Source: Xiphophorus maculatus (taxonomy: Eukaryota > Chordata > Actinopteri > Cyprinodontiformes > Poeciliidae). From it: DNA of 64,000 bases. Both the position numbers and the translations under genes were made by a program. The stretch lies in contig NC_036443.1 in the NCBI RefSeq assembly GCF_002775205.1, positions 14,705,373-14,769,372 on the forward strand. The letters are read 5' to 3'. A model generated the notes under the pieces. The model did not search any database, was not told the DNA's origin, and saw only the letters and a program-made list of their open reading frames with translations. Positions 38,301 to 48,946 of the stretch are shown here, piece after piece (within the stretch, counting starts at the first letter, position 1; every line of letters begins with the position of its first letter).

Positions 38301-41300
38301 AAGCTAAGGATAAAGAGCAATTTTAGTTTAGTTCTTAAAGAATTACTTTTGGTGATGAAAATTAAATTGTCTCTTAAGTTTAGTTTTTGACTCTAAATTA
38401 ACCATTCCGACAATCAGCATGATTACCTAAAAGAAGGCAGTGGGTAGGAGATTTCCTTACATTCTGACAGACCTGGAGGACGGTACATGGCAGAATGGGC
38501 AAATATTGTCATGTCAAGAAGTAAGATGTTGACAGACTCATACTAAAGAAAACTGAACACTGAGTCAAAATGTGTTTTAGCAAAGTGTTAGTTTAGGGCG
38601 GTTTGCACCTTTTTAATATTTTTCTGTCTCGGATATTAATTTGTCTCTCAGTTACATTGTAAAGAATAATCTATTTTATGTGGAAACAATGGAAATGTGA
38701 CCTCATTTTTAAATGACAAACACAAACACCTAGTGTTTTGACAAACACCTAATGCATATCTACATTTGAAAGCCTTTGTATATAAAACTATTCTTCTTGA
38801 TATGAAAGGCCAGATTGAGAAATGGGCCACCAATCTGGCGACCTCCTGGCAGGTCGCTCTCAGAGCGAGCAGGCAGTCACCTCAACAGTGGACCTCCAAG
38901 CGCTGTTTTAATTAGGGAGAAACCGCCAGACTCTTGAAATATCTTTCCCCAAATAGAGCAGGACCGCTGGGAGGCAGTCCAGAATGCCTGTCCGCCACAT
39001 AACACCAACTGCAGCGTCCCGTGGGTGATTGGACAATGGCTGCCAAGTGCACCTCGCATTTCATTCATGCCACATGCATCATTATCTGATGAGGTTGCCT
39101 TGAGCATGTAATCCTGTTATCAATAGTCTGTGCACACTGCAGGGAAGCGGCCGGCGCAACCAATATTACCTGACAGATGGTAATGATGAGGGCGGGCAGC
39201 AGGAACACAGCCACGGTCATCCAGGTGACGTAGGCCTTCAGCCCCCATGGCTCGGTGAAGTGACCCCAGCACTCGAACTCACCCGGAGCCACTTCCGAGC
39301 GGGAGAAGATGAACACCTGAGAGATGTAACAAGAACCTGTGGTCACCACTCCCTCAGACCTGACACAAAGTAGTTTCCAGTCACCTGAACTGTAGTGACC
39401 TCATATAGCTAAAAATAAACCACCAACACCTTGAGCTGGTCTGTTAAAGCCAGGGTGTGGACGCCTGATTAGGGCTTATTTTTCTATTTCAACGTGTGTG
39501 TGTGTGTGTGTTTTGTTCACCCCTCCCTACCTGCGGTATGCTGAGGACCAGAGCCAGAGCCCACGCCACTATCACAGGGGTGTTCCAGCGGGACATAGCC
39601 CCAACGCGGTAGGCCTGCAGCGGGCAGCAGATGGCATGGTGTCGGTCGACTGTCATGGCAACTATCATGTAGGAGGAAGCAAACATCCCCACAATCTGCA
39701 AATACTTGACGGACCGGCAGAGCAAGTCGGGCCCCTGAAACCTCTCTGTTATGTCCCATATCAGCTGGGGCAGAACCTGGACACAAACATTTAGAAAACT
39801 ATCAGTTGCAGCTCGTTTTAAAGCATTGTTGTTGTTGTTTTTTTGTGTTGTGGTGCAGAAATGTAGAGGTGAAACACCGAAGGTCATCACAGGTGATACT
39901 GGGTGTTATCTCTGTTGCAAGGCTTATCCTTCTGCACCACAGACTCCTATTCTTATCCAGACGCACATCAGTAAATCACAATGTTACGGTGGATTACAGA
40001 CCTCCATGATCACTTTAACTTCAAGAGTCTATTTTTATGCACCCGAAAACTGTTCCAGCTATTGACCTTAAACTCATGTTTGTAACTAAAGTTGACTTCT
40101 GACTGGAATTAAAAAAAAAAAACCCAACAACAATAAAACACTGAACTACGCATAAATAAATCAGCAAAACAGTGTCATTTTAATTGTTCAACTGTCAGAT
40201 GTTTCATTTGAATCTCTGTGAATATTTCCATCTAATGCACATTAACAATCTTAAAACGTACAACATACATTGCCTATCCTTTTTACTTTGAGTTCTAAAC
40301 TTTTTTACATCCAGAAATGTGTTTGTCAGACAAATGTAAGTGGTATGTACTTGTGAAGTAGAAGGAAAAAGTCAAGCTTCTTTTCCCAAAGTTGCCCTGT
40401 TTTTAGCCCCATCAGGTCCCCCAACTGAACTGAAGAAAAGCATCTCCATTTCAACCTAGGAGTGTGTGTGAAGGGGGTGTGTAGTGTTCAATCTTCTCTT
40501 CTTCTCTATATTCTGATTAGGTGACATCTGGAGGCTGTTGATTGTGCTGGATTTTATTGAGTGCATAGTATCATGAGGACTGAATAGGTTTATGTATTGC
40601 TTTTTAGCAGTTTCTTGTAAAAAGAAAAAATAATTCTAAATGGAAAATTTAAAGAAACATCACACGTACTACTTTGTATATCAGAAGAGATATCAGTAGA
40701 ATATGCTGAAGAAGTTTATGAGTCTCATATGACAAAATATAACCTAGTAATACACTCTATCTGCTATTAATACATATTATTGTATTAAATTGACAATTGT
40801 ATTGCATTATCATGACAAACACATAAAAATCTTGCTGAGACATCACATTACAGATCTTATCAGCAAGAGTTCAAAGCTGCAGTGATGTCACAGTATTTGA
40901 AAAAGTGCAGTGGCTGAAAGTTGTCTGAATGCATCATTAACATTACAAATTGTCATGATGGCACAAATTGGTTCCATTTGGTTTATGCAAAATAAGACCT
41001 GTTATCAAAACAGACCTGGCACGCAAAAGAGCTGGCATGTTTACTCTGATTGTTTTTGGTTCGCTGCAAGATCTTCTTCTCTGAGTGAGCGGTCTCCAAA
41101 ATGTGTTTTTCATAATGACAAAAACATCAGTGCACAAGCACAACCAGTATGTCTCTTCTACTTAGTTTTAAAGCTCTGTGGAAATATCTTGTCCGGATCT
41201 GAGACGCTAAATTGGCAAAACACATCAGTTGATGGTGATAGAGAGTTGGAAGAAGTTCATAGGTGATTCAGTATTTTATGCAAACATATGCAGAGCAAAT

Positions 41301-42902
41301 AAGATCTGGATGAGGTTACTAAAGGAAAATATTCTTCATTTTTTTTCTTTACATAATTCTTCTTCTCAGGAACTCAAAACAAACCAGTTGTAATTTTGTA
41401 AACCAGCCAGGTGAACTGACAAGGATAAACCTGGAAGCCACACCGTGTGCTCCAACCTTTGATCTTTGATTCTGTTACAACACTGAGGAAGTTGACGATG
41501 AATCGCCGACAAATTTGCACATTACCCATTAACAAACTAACGATGTAAACATTGTTCTATATATTTAACAAAATAATCACCAGTTATCTATGTTTGCATT
41601 TATTTTTGTTTGTGTATTTACTGACCTACATACATACTTCCATACTATCATCACTACTAGCACCCATTACTCACTTACTTATACACCAAGTTATTTACCT
41701 AAATAACAATTTATTTAGTTTATATTTTCATTAACGTTACTTTCTAACCTAACTACTTACATTCTTCCTAGCTTATTTACTCGCCTGATTGTGCACTCAA
41801 TCACTTGCCTACTTGTATACTAACCTAATTACTTTCTATTGTACATATTTACTCAACTACTGATTTTGTAATTATTAACCTACTTTTTTAATCACATTTT
41901 GTCTTACTTTTTTGTCCAAATATATGCTTAGTTTCTTGTTTACTTTTTTACTTAACTACCCACCAGATTATATGGGATTTTTTATAGATTCAGTGACTTT
42001 GCTATTTCTTTCTTTTGCTCCCTTTCTTTTTTCATCCTTAGCATTGCTAAAATTAACTATTTATTCGTGGTATTACACACTAGCCAAATTATTTACTTTC
42101 TTAGTTACTTAGTACTGAATTACTGATTACTTACTCACTTACTTACTGTATATGCCTAAATACTTACCTTCTTACCACTTAACTTATTATGTACTTATTT
42201 GCTTACAAGTCTAATTGTTTTCTACCTTAACTACTTGCTTTGTTTCCTATTTATCTGATTAGTTATTTAATTACTTACTTAGTGACTTATATATTTAACT
42301 ACTTAATACATTGATTACTTACATTATTTTTTATTTTTTAGTTACCCATTAACCTACCTAAAATCACATTCTTACATATGTTTGCCTTCCTAATTACTCA
42401 TTCATCTACTTCTTTGCTTACCTAAATAATTACTTCAACAACTTATTTACTTCAACAATTTCATAAAGAACAATTTTCTCACATTTTGATCTGCTGTCAA
42501 TGCTTCAGTTAAACTAGACGAACTGACCTGAAAGAGCGCCACCACCAGGTCAGCCACACACAGGTTGACCATGAACAGGTGCATCGGTGCATTGTGCTTC
42601 CTCCTTCTCAAAAGCACCCACAACACGAAGCTGTTGCCCAGCGTGGTGAGAGCCAGCACCACCCCCAGAATGGCGATCTCGGCCCGGGCTAGGCCTTGGT
42701 CCCTCGCCCTGGGTTGAGGAACGGTGTGAGATGTGGCGTTGGAGCCGTTCTCTATTAAGATCCCAAAGAGGGACCCTCCACCGCGAGAAATGTTGAACGA
42801 GTTCAACTCGGTAACAAACGAGGAGATGTTGTTCCTTCCCTTGGCGCCCGGAGAGGAGAGACCTAACCCATCCCAGTCTGTTTCCACGCTGATCCTTTCC
42901 AT
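32313..42902 (-). CDS. avpr2: Vasopressin/vasotocin V2-type receptor with long third intracellular loop
   Basis: Class A GPCR for neurohypophysial hormones; V2 receptors usually couple to Gs and cAMP. Five minus-strand coding exons join in frame to 497 residues (human about 371): 42902-42528, 39776-39531, 39316-39170, 35998-35473, 32512-32313. The N-terminus has four N-glycosylation sequons (Asn25, 37, 52, 55). TM1 holds Asn90 in LGNSFVLW and TM2 Asp118 in [13 protein letters not shown]3 has Cys145 and the V2-type DRH (169-171) in [11 protein letters not shown]. Loop 2 has Cys223 in [13 protein letters not shown]6 reads [17 protein letters not shown], followed by VQLWAAWDP, and TM7 has [11 protein letters not shown] (443-453). 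Loop 3 (about 257-396) is some 140 residues against about 40 in human and is acidic/basic then Cys/Ser-rich. The TM6/TM7 intron is shared with the family; the other three, after Gln125, Gln207 and Gln256, are not in human AVPR2. An acceptor (TTCTTAG) lies 2 bases before the ATG, so a 5' UTR exon exists upstream. Teleosts have several V2 paralogues; the exact one is unresolved. Confidence 0.95.
32640..33666 (-). mobile_element. Decayed Tc1-type transposon in receptor intron 4
   Basis: The plus-strand text carries the hallmarks of a Tc1 family whose transposase reads on the minus strand: GACTGGGCCATTCTGACACG, GAAGAAAGGCATCCCCACAG, CATAATGCTACCACCACCAT and ATCAGAGTAAAGGGGGCTGA. It ends with TGGAATGAATACTTTTTGAC. 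On the minus strand, about 33316-33119 still reads [17 protein letters not shown] and NPLLRESQ, remnants of the transposase DNA-binding region. Many stops and shifts make it inactive. Confidence 0.75.
34720..35458 (-). mobile_element. Second, more eroded Tc1-type copy in receptor intron 4
   Basis: Same family and orientation as the copy at 32640-33666. Shared landmarks include CACCACCATGTTTGTTCATG, CTTATGGCTTCCTTATTGCC, ATCAGAGTAAAGGAGGGTTT and the terminal AGTCTATCACATAAAATTCC. It ends about 15 bases from the donor of receptor exon 4 (35472). No open frame survives. Confidence 0.6.
36637..37006. mobile_element. 370-bp insertion inside the Tc1 element
   Basis: The segment begins GTCATGTTCC and ends GCTTTATGAC (short inverted GTCAT ends). 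It is flanked on both sides by TAAAC (36632-36636 and 37007-37011), consistent with a target-site duplication. The CT-rich interior (ATTTAACTCCACCTGTGTGC, TGGATTTTGGTTTGCC) matches a repeat I have seen widely in fish, but I cannot name the family with confidence. Confidence 0.55.
37595..38201. mobile_element. 607-bp MITE inside the Tc1 element
   Basis: Terminal inverted repeats are visible: GGCTAAGTTCACAATTGAAG from 37595, and GGCTGCGTTCACACTGCAGC on the other strand from 38201. Both are followed by GTGAC and then ATTCTTATTTTTT or ATTCTGATTTTTT. The flanks share TTT. The interior is CpG-rich (GCATGCGCAGTAAAGGGCGC, GACGTTTGTCGAG, CGCGACC), unlike the surrounding intron, and has no transposase. 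The class is probably hAT or Harbinger-like, unresolved. Confidence 0.7.
39495..39510 (-). repeat. (CA)8 tract and G-runs just after the receptor exon 2 donor
   Basis: On the receptor's strand the 214-nt intron 2 begins GTAGGGAGGGGTGAAC and then (CA)n about 20 bases after the donor. G-triplets and CA repeats are known intronic splicing signals (hnRNP F/H and hnRNP L). A role here is inference. Confidence 0.5.
40290..40660 (-). mobile_element. Tc1-type remnant in receptor intron 1
   Basis: Fragments such as ACTGAAGAAAAGCATCTCCA, ATTAGGTGACATCTGGAGGC and GTGCTGGATTTTATTGAGTG align in order with the family seen at 32640-33666. They are heavily eroded. Confidence 0.5.
41560..42450 (-). repeat. 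Degenerate TTAC tetranucleotide array, about 0.9 kb
   Basis: The plus strand is dominated by TTAC/CTTA/ACTTACTTACC motifs in broken phase. Less decayed patches include ACTTACTTACTG (about 42137-42148) and TACTTACCTTCTTACC (from 42161). It lies in receptor intron 1, ending about 75 bases from the exon 1 donor. On the receptor's transcribed strand the unit reads GTAA and produces many GTAAGT strings. Confidence 0.75.
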
Positions 42903-43974
42903 TCCTAAGAAAACAAGCAAAGTGTTAATGTGTTTATTATTTAGAAAAACAATTTCCAGCTGAAGATAACAAGCAGAAGTTAAACTTGCACAAGCACCCA
43001 GAAGCCTGTGTACAAGCAGTCTTTTCACGACACAAGTATCATGTTAGGTAATTAAATTACTCATTATTAAATTATCCAAATGGAAACTATTTTTATTTGC
43101 TGGGTTCTGTTGGGTGCTTTATTTTCTGTTTTCCATATTTATCCAAACTCTTGGACCTTTTAAAACACGAGGATTCATAGAATGACCACAGACTGTTTGT
43201 TTTTGGAACATCAGAAAAAGTTTCACATTATGCGCCACAAATAGATTTTCCTAACTAGTTTTATGAAGTTTTGACTGAAAGGTAGATGTTGTGCTGATCA
43301 TGTTCCATTTCGGTGCTTTCTCTGGTTTTTTAATAACCCAACAACGTCTCCGCTTGTCCATCTTTCGAAACTTTCAATTTTTTTTCTGACGCAAGTCTAC
43401 TTCAGCTTATTTTCTTTTTCAATCTTTCTCAAGGTTGAATTGACAGTTTTTCCCTTTATCCCACCAGCCTACATTCATTCACCTCTGCTCTCAATCGCTC
43501 TCATCCCATGGTTACCCCAGCCCCCAGCATTCCTGTTTTCCCTTGTTTTTGTTCCCTTCTCTGCAGACTTTTCTCTCTCTCTCTCATACATTGTTTCATT
43601 CTTTTTTCCCTTCCATCATGTCGCACTGGCTCTTGATCGCAATAAACTTTTTGGTTTATTTTTCTTTGCTTCTAAATAAATGCCAAAAGAGAATGGAAAG
43701 TTGAGAGGGTGAGATGATAATTTGAGAAACAGAGTCATGGGTAGCTCGGGGTGAGGGGTTCAAACTTGGTCAAATAAACTGGATGCAGGCTGAAGGATGT
43801 AAGGACAAATGAAGGGAATGGAAAAAAGAGACATAAAATCTAAAAATACATTTGTTGTAGGACATAAAGCTGGGATTATGGAGGTTAGGGATGTGGCTAT
43901 ATGGTCTCAAAATCTGAAGATTTTGTCATAAATGTTTCTAATTATTAAAAAAAAATTACATCAGACAAAGACAA

Positions 43975-44130
43975 CCATCTCCTTGTCTTAGTTCATGAGG
44001 TGGACACTCTTTCTACTTTTAAGAAGAGCATTAAAACTTTTCTTTTTGGTAAAACTTGGTGGACATTATTCAGAGCTATCTCTAAAGGTATGCTGCTCCA
44101 GACTTAGGCTGCTGGACAACAAACTGACCA
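43975..44130 (+). mobile_element. Possible LINE 3' fragment
   Basis: TTAAGAAGAGCATTAAAACT, TTTTCTTTTTGG and GGTATGCTGCTCCAGACTTA follow, in order, the end of a fish LINE reading frame and 3' UTR that I recall (a peptide like FKKSIKTFLFG). It is short, with no terminal tail attached. Confidence 0.35.
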
Positions 44131-47100
44131 CTGTTCCTCACTCTGCTACTTTCTTCTTCTTCTAATATCTTCCAATTGACATAATTTGCTGTTATTTACA
44201 ACTTTACATTGTTTCTCAGTATTTTAGCTCCATAAAAGTGTTTAGTTTTGACTCTTTCCTGAAGGGGATCATCACTTCATATGATGTTGTGAATAACTAA
44301 ACGTTCTTCTTACGCTTAACATTTTACTGTTCTTTAACATAAGAAGTACTCTATTTCTTTTTTGTGCTCTTTCATCTGAAACATGTATGTGACAAAAACA
44401 AGGAAAAGAAAAAAATCTGTATGAGAGAAAAAACTTTTTACATCACTGTGCGCATTGCAGGCTTTTAAATGTAAATATGTGCTCTAGTGCCCTGGTCTTG
44501 TAATATAGTTGAACTGCAGATAGATTTGTTTTTCATCAGTATTCCAATCTCTTAATGGCTTCATATGTATTAGTGGGGGTATTGGGAATAAGTATGTAGT
44601 TTTTCCTGAAATTTTTTCCTTCCAAGTTGTTTCTGTAATCTCTCAAAATGAATCTTTGAGCCTTTAGTTGTTGAAACCTTTCATTGTAATTTGATAAGGA
44701 ATTTTACTCGGGCACCTACGATATACCCGTGGTGCAGCTGTACCAGTAAAATGTTTATGATAACATTTAAGGTGGTGTTACCTCTCAGGATCTATGTCCT
44801 ATGAATTATCACCAAGTGCCATCTGTTTGGTTTCCTCCTGGTTTAATAACTTCTGTGTCTTTCAGTACAAGTGTCATGATGAATGGATGCCACCCCTATA
44901 AATAGCCCTGAACCGACCAGTGATGATATTGAGCGATCAAATGTGACTAATACTCCATTATGAGGTTATTGTCACTGCTACACTGAGGCCTAATGACCAA
45001 TTTGCAAATAATAACCCCTACAGTGACGGCCTTGTGAGATAACAGAGCTTATAATACCCCCGGCCTTATGTAATGGCTTTGCCTGAGGAATCTTTCAAGC
45101 GGGTCCAGCTAGTCCTCTGTATCCAACAGGAAGTTGGAGATGTGGAAAGAGGGAGAGATACTCTTTTGGTTCATAAGATTTCCTACATGTGTTTTTTTTA
45201 TTATTCAAATAAAATATTAAATCCATCCAGAAATATTGTTTGAATTCAGAGCTTCAGAATGCCTTCCTGTTACATTTTAATTATATTCCTCTGCACACAG
45301 CAAGGTCTTCCACTCCACCAAGGGATCTTCTGACCTTGTGTTGGTATGACTCATGTCCTTCTCTGTAATTACAGCATAATTTATGAGCTCATTAATAAAG
45401 GCTGCTGTGCTACTTCCAAACCAATAAATAATCTTATTAAAAAACAACTCCTTGTGTCATCAGTTTCTCATGTGAAATCCCGTTTTTTTAGCTAATGTGC
45501 AAATGAAGTACATGGAGGTCATGGAAAATAATTAAGAGTATTGAAGGAAAATCAAATAAACTATATTAAGTTTAAGCAGAGCAATCTATTAACTTCATGC
45601 AGAGGTGTATGTCTGAAAATGTCTCTCTTCATTGTAAGCTCCTGCTGTTCTAAACCGTCAAAGGACATTGTGTTTTTAGCTAATTGCTTCAGCTTCATTT
45701 GCTTTGCTTGTGCTTCACAGACAGGCTGCTGTCTACTTGCTCAGTGAGCTACATAAACAGTAGAGCCAAAAACTTTTGCCACTCATATTTCCCATATTCA
45801 AAGAGGAAAGCTTGCAGCTGCATGGTGAGAGAACAACACGTCTCCAGAACCAGGCCGGACGCTGTTTAATGTATTCCAAGCACATTGCATCAATCCCCGT
45901 TTGTTCGACTGGCTTAATGTAAAACTCAAATTATCCCATCTCGCCACGCTGGATGGACTGTAAACACTGCTTTTAGGAGTTAGTCCACTACATTGCTTCC
46001 CCTCTTTACTCTAAAGCTCTCAGCCTGATTAATGACAGAGTTGGAAACCCCACACACCCCCAAAAGCCCTCCCTCCGCCTTCCCTCCCCACGGACAAGCT
46101 GATGTGCAACCATCCATTTACTGCTCTGCCTTATGCTGCCTTCCAGCATGAGGCCCAAACATACAAAGCCTCAGGCAGACAGATTGTTAAACGTGTATGA
46201 AAACATTACAAGTCAGCCCCTTCGCGCCTTTTCAGTCTTTTTTAACACATGTTTTGGTGATTCTCTTAAATGACATCATGTGCTAGCTATGCCAAGTTAA
46301 AAAAGCAATAAAAGTTCAGGACCAGATGTCCTAAAGAAAAGTTTTTAGGTGAACATGGTTGACATGCTACAACATAAATGTTTAATTGTAGAGACACATA
46401 AAGAGTGCTCTGAGATTATTCTTCTCTTTGCTAAGATGTATACAAAAGCCTTGCGATAAATAGCAATTGTCTTTATGCCTTGTTTGTCTTTATTACTTTG
46501 AAGAGGGGCTGAGAGAAATGGGCATCTGTGCCAGTTCATAGTCGTACTTCAGGCAAATAGAAGATCATGGATGGAAAAATCCTAAACCAGGGATCATCAG
46601 TCGTTACAATCCAAAGTGTCAGTGTCTCGCTTCCTCCTGCCAAATAACATTTCTGTACTGGAGGAAAAACCGACATTCCTAAGAAGAAAAAAAAAACAAT
46701 TTCTCAAAATGTAAAGCTATCATATAAGGTTATGTTTATTTAATAGTAAAAATTAAGGAAATGCAACCATGTAATTGGGTTTTGAGACAAACAAGACAAC
46801 ACTTAGCTCTGTGAAACAGCCCTTGTTCCAGGATGGAAAATAAATAGAAATGGATTAACATTTCTTCTTTTTCTTCCTCTTCTTCTAAATATCATTAACA
46901 AAAGGTTTCTCTGTCATGAAATTACAAAATTCTTCAGTTACATTTAGTCATTCGAATTGTAAGAGGTGTCAACAAATGTGCTACTACTAGTTTTGCAACA
47001 ACAAAAAATCTCTATATACTGTATGTATATATATTTTTCTCATATGAAATAAATAGAACTATACACAATTTTTTCATACTTTTCAGGTTTAGGTCATGCC

Positions 47101-48909
47101 TTCGATGGATTTGGAAGGATTTGTATTATGTCAGTTTTAAGATGATCTGTGCTGGATTGGTAACTGAGTATGACATAAAAAAAATCCTTAAACTCTCTGG
47201 GTTGTAAAAAAAAAAGTACTTGACATAAAATTGAGACCAAGTATTACAACTGGGAAAGATTAAAAGCATACATTGCTTCCAAACTGTGCTGCTTTTTAAA
47301 AGCAACTGTAATAAAGTTCACGCATCTTACTAAGCTGACTAAAAACAATTCAAACAACAGTAGCGCCAAAACTAGAGATTTTTTTTTCTCTGAAGCCAGT
47401 ACCAAATTTCACAAGTGGTGAGGGAGGGGCAAGACATAACAAATAAAACTTAAGCAAAAGCAAATTTTGTCACAAAAAATAATGAGGTGTTAAACTGGCA
47501 ATTCATGTATCCAAATCTATTACAAACTGAACAAAAAAATACACAGTTAGAAAAAAAAAAGAGTAGAAAAGAGCCCCCCAAGAAGGCTGAAAAGCTGAAA
47601 TCAAGAATATTCAAAACATACTGTGCTCCCAGAATGGCAATAATAAACTTGTCAAAGTCTTACAAAGCTTGAGGAAAGCGACATGATGTATTCCTCTCCA
47701 AGTTTGATCAGAAAAGGCTTGCATAAATATTCCATTATGTCAGAAAACAAAACGATTACTTGTACATGCCGAATCTGTTTTCTTGTAATTGAATATAGTT
47801 AAAAGGTTAGGAGAATGTTGTTAGCATTATAAAGAGACTTTTAATTGTTTTGACAGGTTATACATACTGTATGTGTGGCAAGATGATAAAAACATTGAAG
47901 AATTCAACAAAATAATCATTAAAGAAAAGTTTACATTATAAAACTGAGACCCAGCTGGACACACAGTGGTGTCTATAGAATATTTATATTAACCACCTTT
48001 AACTAAATAAGTATTTTTAAGGAAACTAAGATGTTTTTTGTGCCAATTGGCAAGAAACAAGTTTTCACACATTAGGTGTTGTAATCCAAACATAATTAGA
48101 AATCAATCAAAGCCTTGCTCGTCTTGATTGCACTTGTCAGTCCCTTGATTAGTTTCCGTTGACAAGGTCCAACCCGATCTGATCGATGGGAACCTCTCAG
48201 TCCTCATTAGCAGCCCTGCGTGAACCACAACAACATGCTGCAGATTCCCTCCTCTAATCTTCTCTTCTTCTGCTTTTGTTCTCACCTCTCATTTTCATCA
48301 CTTCTTCATCTGTCAAAGCGCCTCCAATACATCTAATTGTTATTTAGCAACAAATAACTCCTAATTTATATGGTGTGGCAGCAGGAAAAGGAACGCTTAA
48401 AATAAATTCAAGCTGACAGGCACTAAACATTTGATATAAGGGTATTACTGGGAGTATCATATGCAGCTCTCCTTCATACAGCATGGCACTTCACATACAG
48501 ATCAATAGACTCTTACAGTATAAAGGCTCGGATGACTCATGTGGTGCCACCAGTTTGGACGGCTGACATTTCATCTGCATGATAAAGTGGCTGTGACCAC
48601 AATTTCATCTTTGAAACCCCATATTTCATCAGAACCTCACTATCGCGCTCACATCCAGTGTAAATTCACCTTTCGAATGATTCTCAATGACATCTTGATG
48701 CTATATATATGCTTATGCATTCCAATTTGTAGAGGGTAAATTCAAGGCTTTGTATTACCGACTACCTCTCTGTTAGCAGGGGTTGACTAAAAACGTTGAG
48801 TCCAAAACCATCCAAAAGGTCAAATATTATTTAATATTATTAGAGGTCAAATATCATTTATGTGGCCCTCCAGGTTTTGGCACATAAATAGAACGTTCAA
48901 TGTAACATT

Positions 48910-48946
48910 GATTTTATTGATTAAATATTTTTTAATCAATAAAATC
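48910..48946. repeat. Perfect 15-bp inverted repeat, 7-base loop
   Basis: GATTTTATTGATTAA (48910-48924) pairs exactly with 48932-48946 around ATATTTT. It is AT-rich and probably a MITE relic or chance structure. Confidence 0.8.

Larger units (their letters stand above)
36440..38660. mobile_element. Old Tc1-type element in receptor intron 3, split by two younger insertions
   Basis: The left end CAGTGGCTCTCAAAAGTGCG starts at 36440 after TA. Tc1 text follows to about 36636, resumes at 37007 (AAACAAATATGCTGTTGGAA), runs through recognisable transposase-like sequence (CAACTATGTATTACGATCTA, AAGAAGCCCACACCCACGGT) to 37594, and resumes after 38201 (GACAGACCTGGAGGACGGTA near 38466). The right terminal repeat is not clearly preserved, so the end is approximate. 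The two interruptions are listed separately. Confidence 0.6.

Noticed and set aside
42903..43028. Upstream extension of receptor exon 1 to a further ATG (MKRLLVHRLL...)
   Set aside because: A good acceptor (TTCTTAG) lies between it and the family-like N-terminus, and the extension has intron-like composition.
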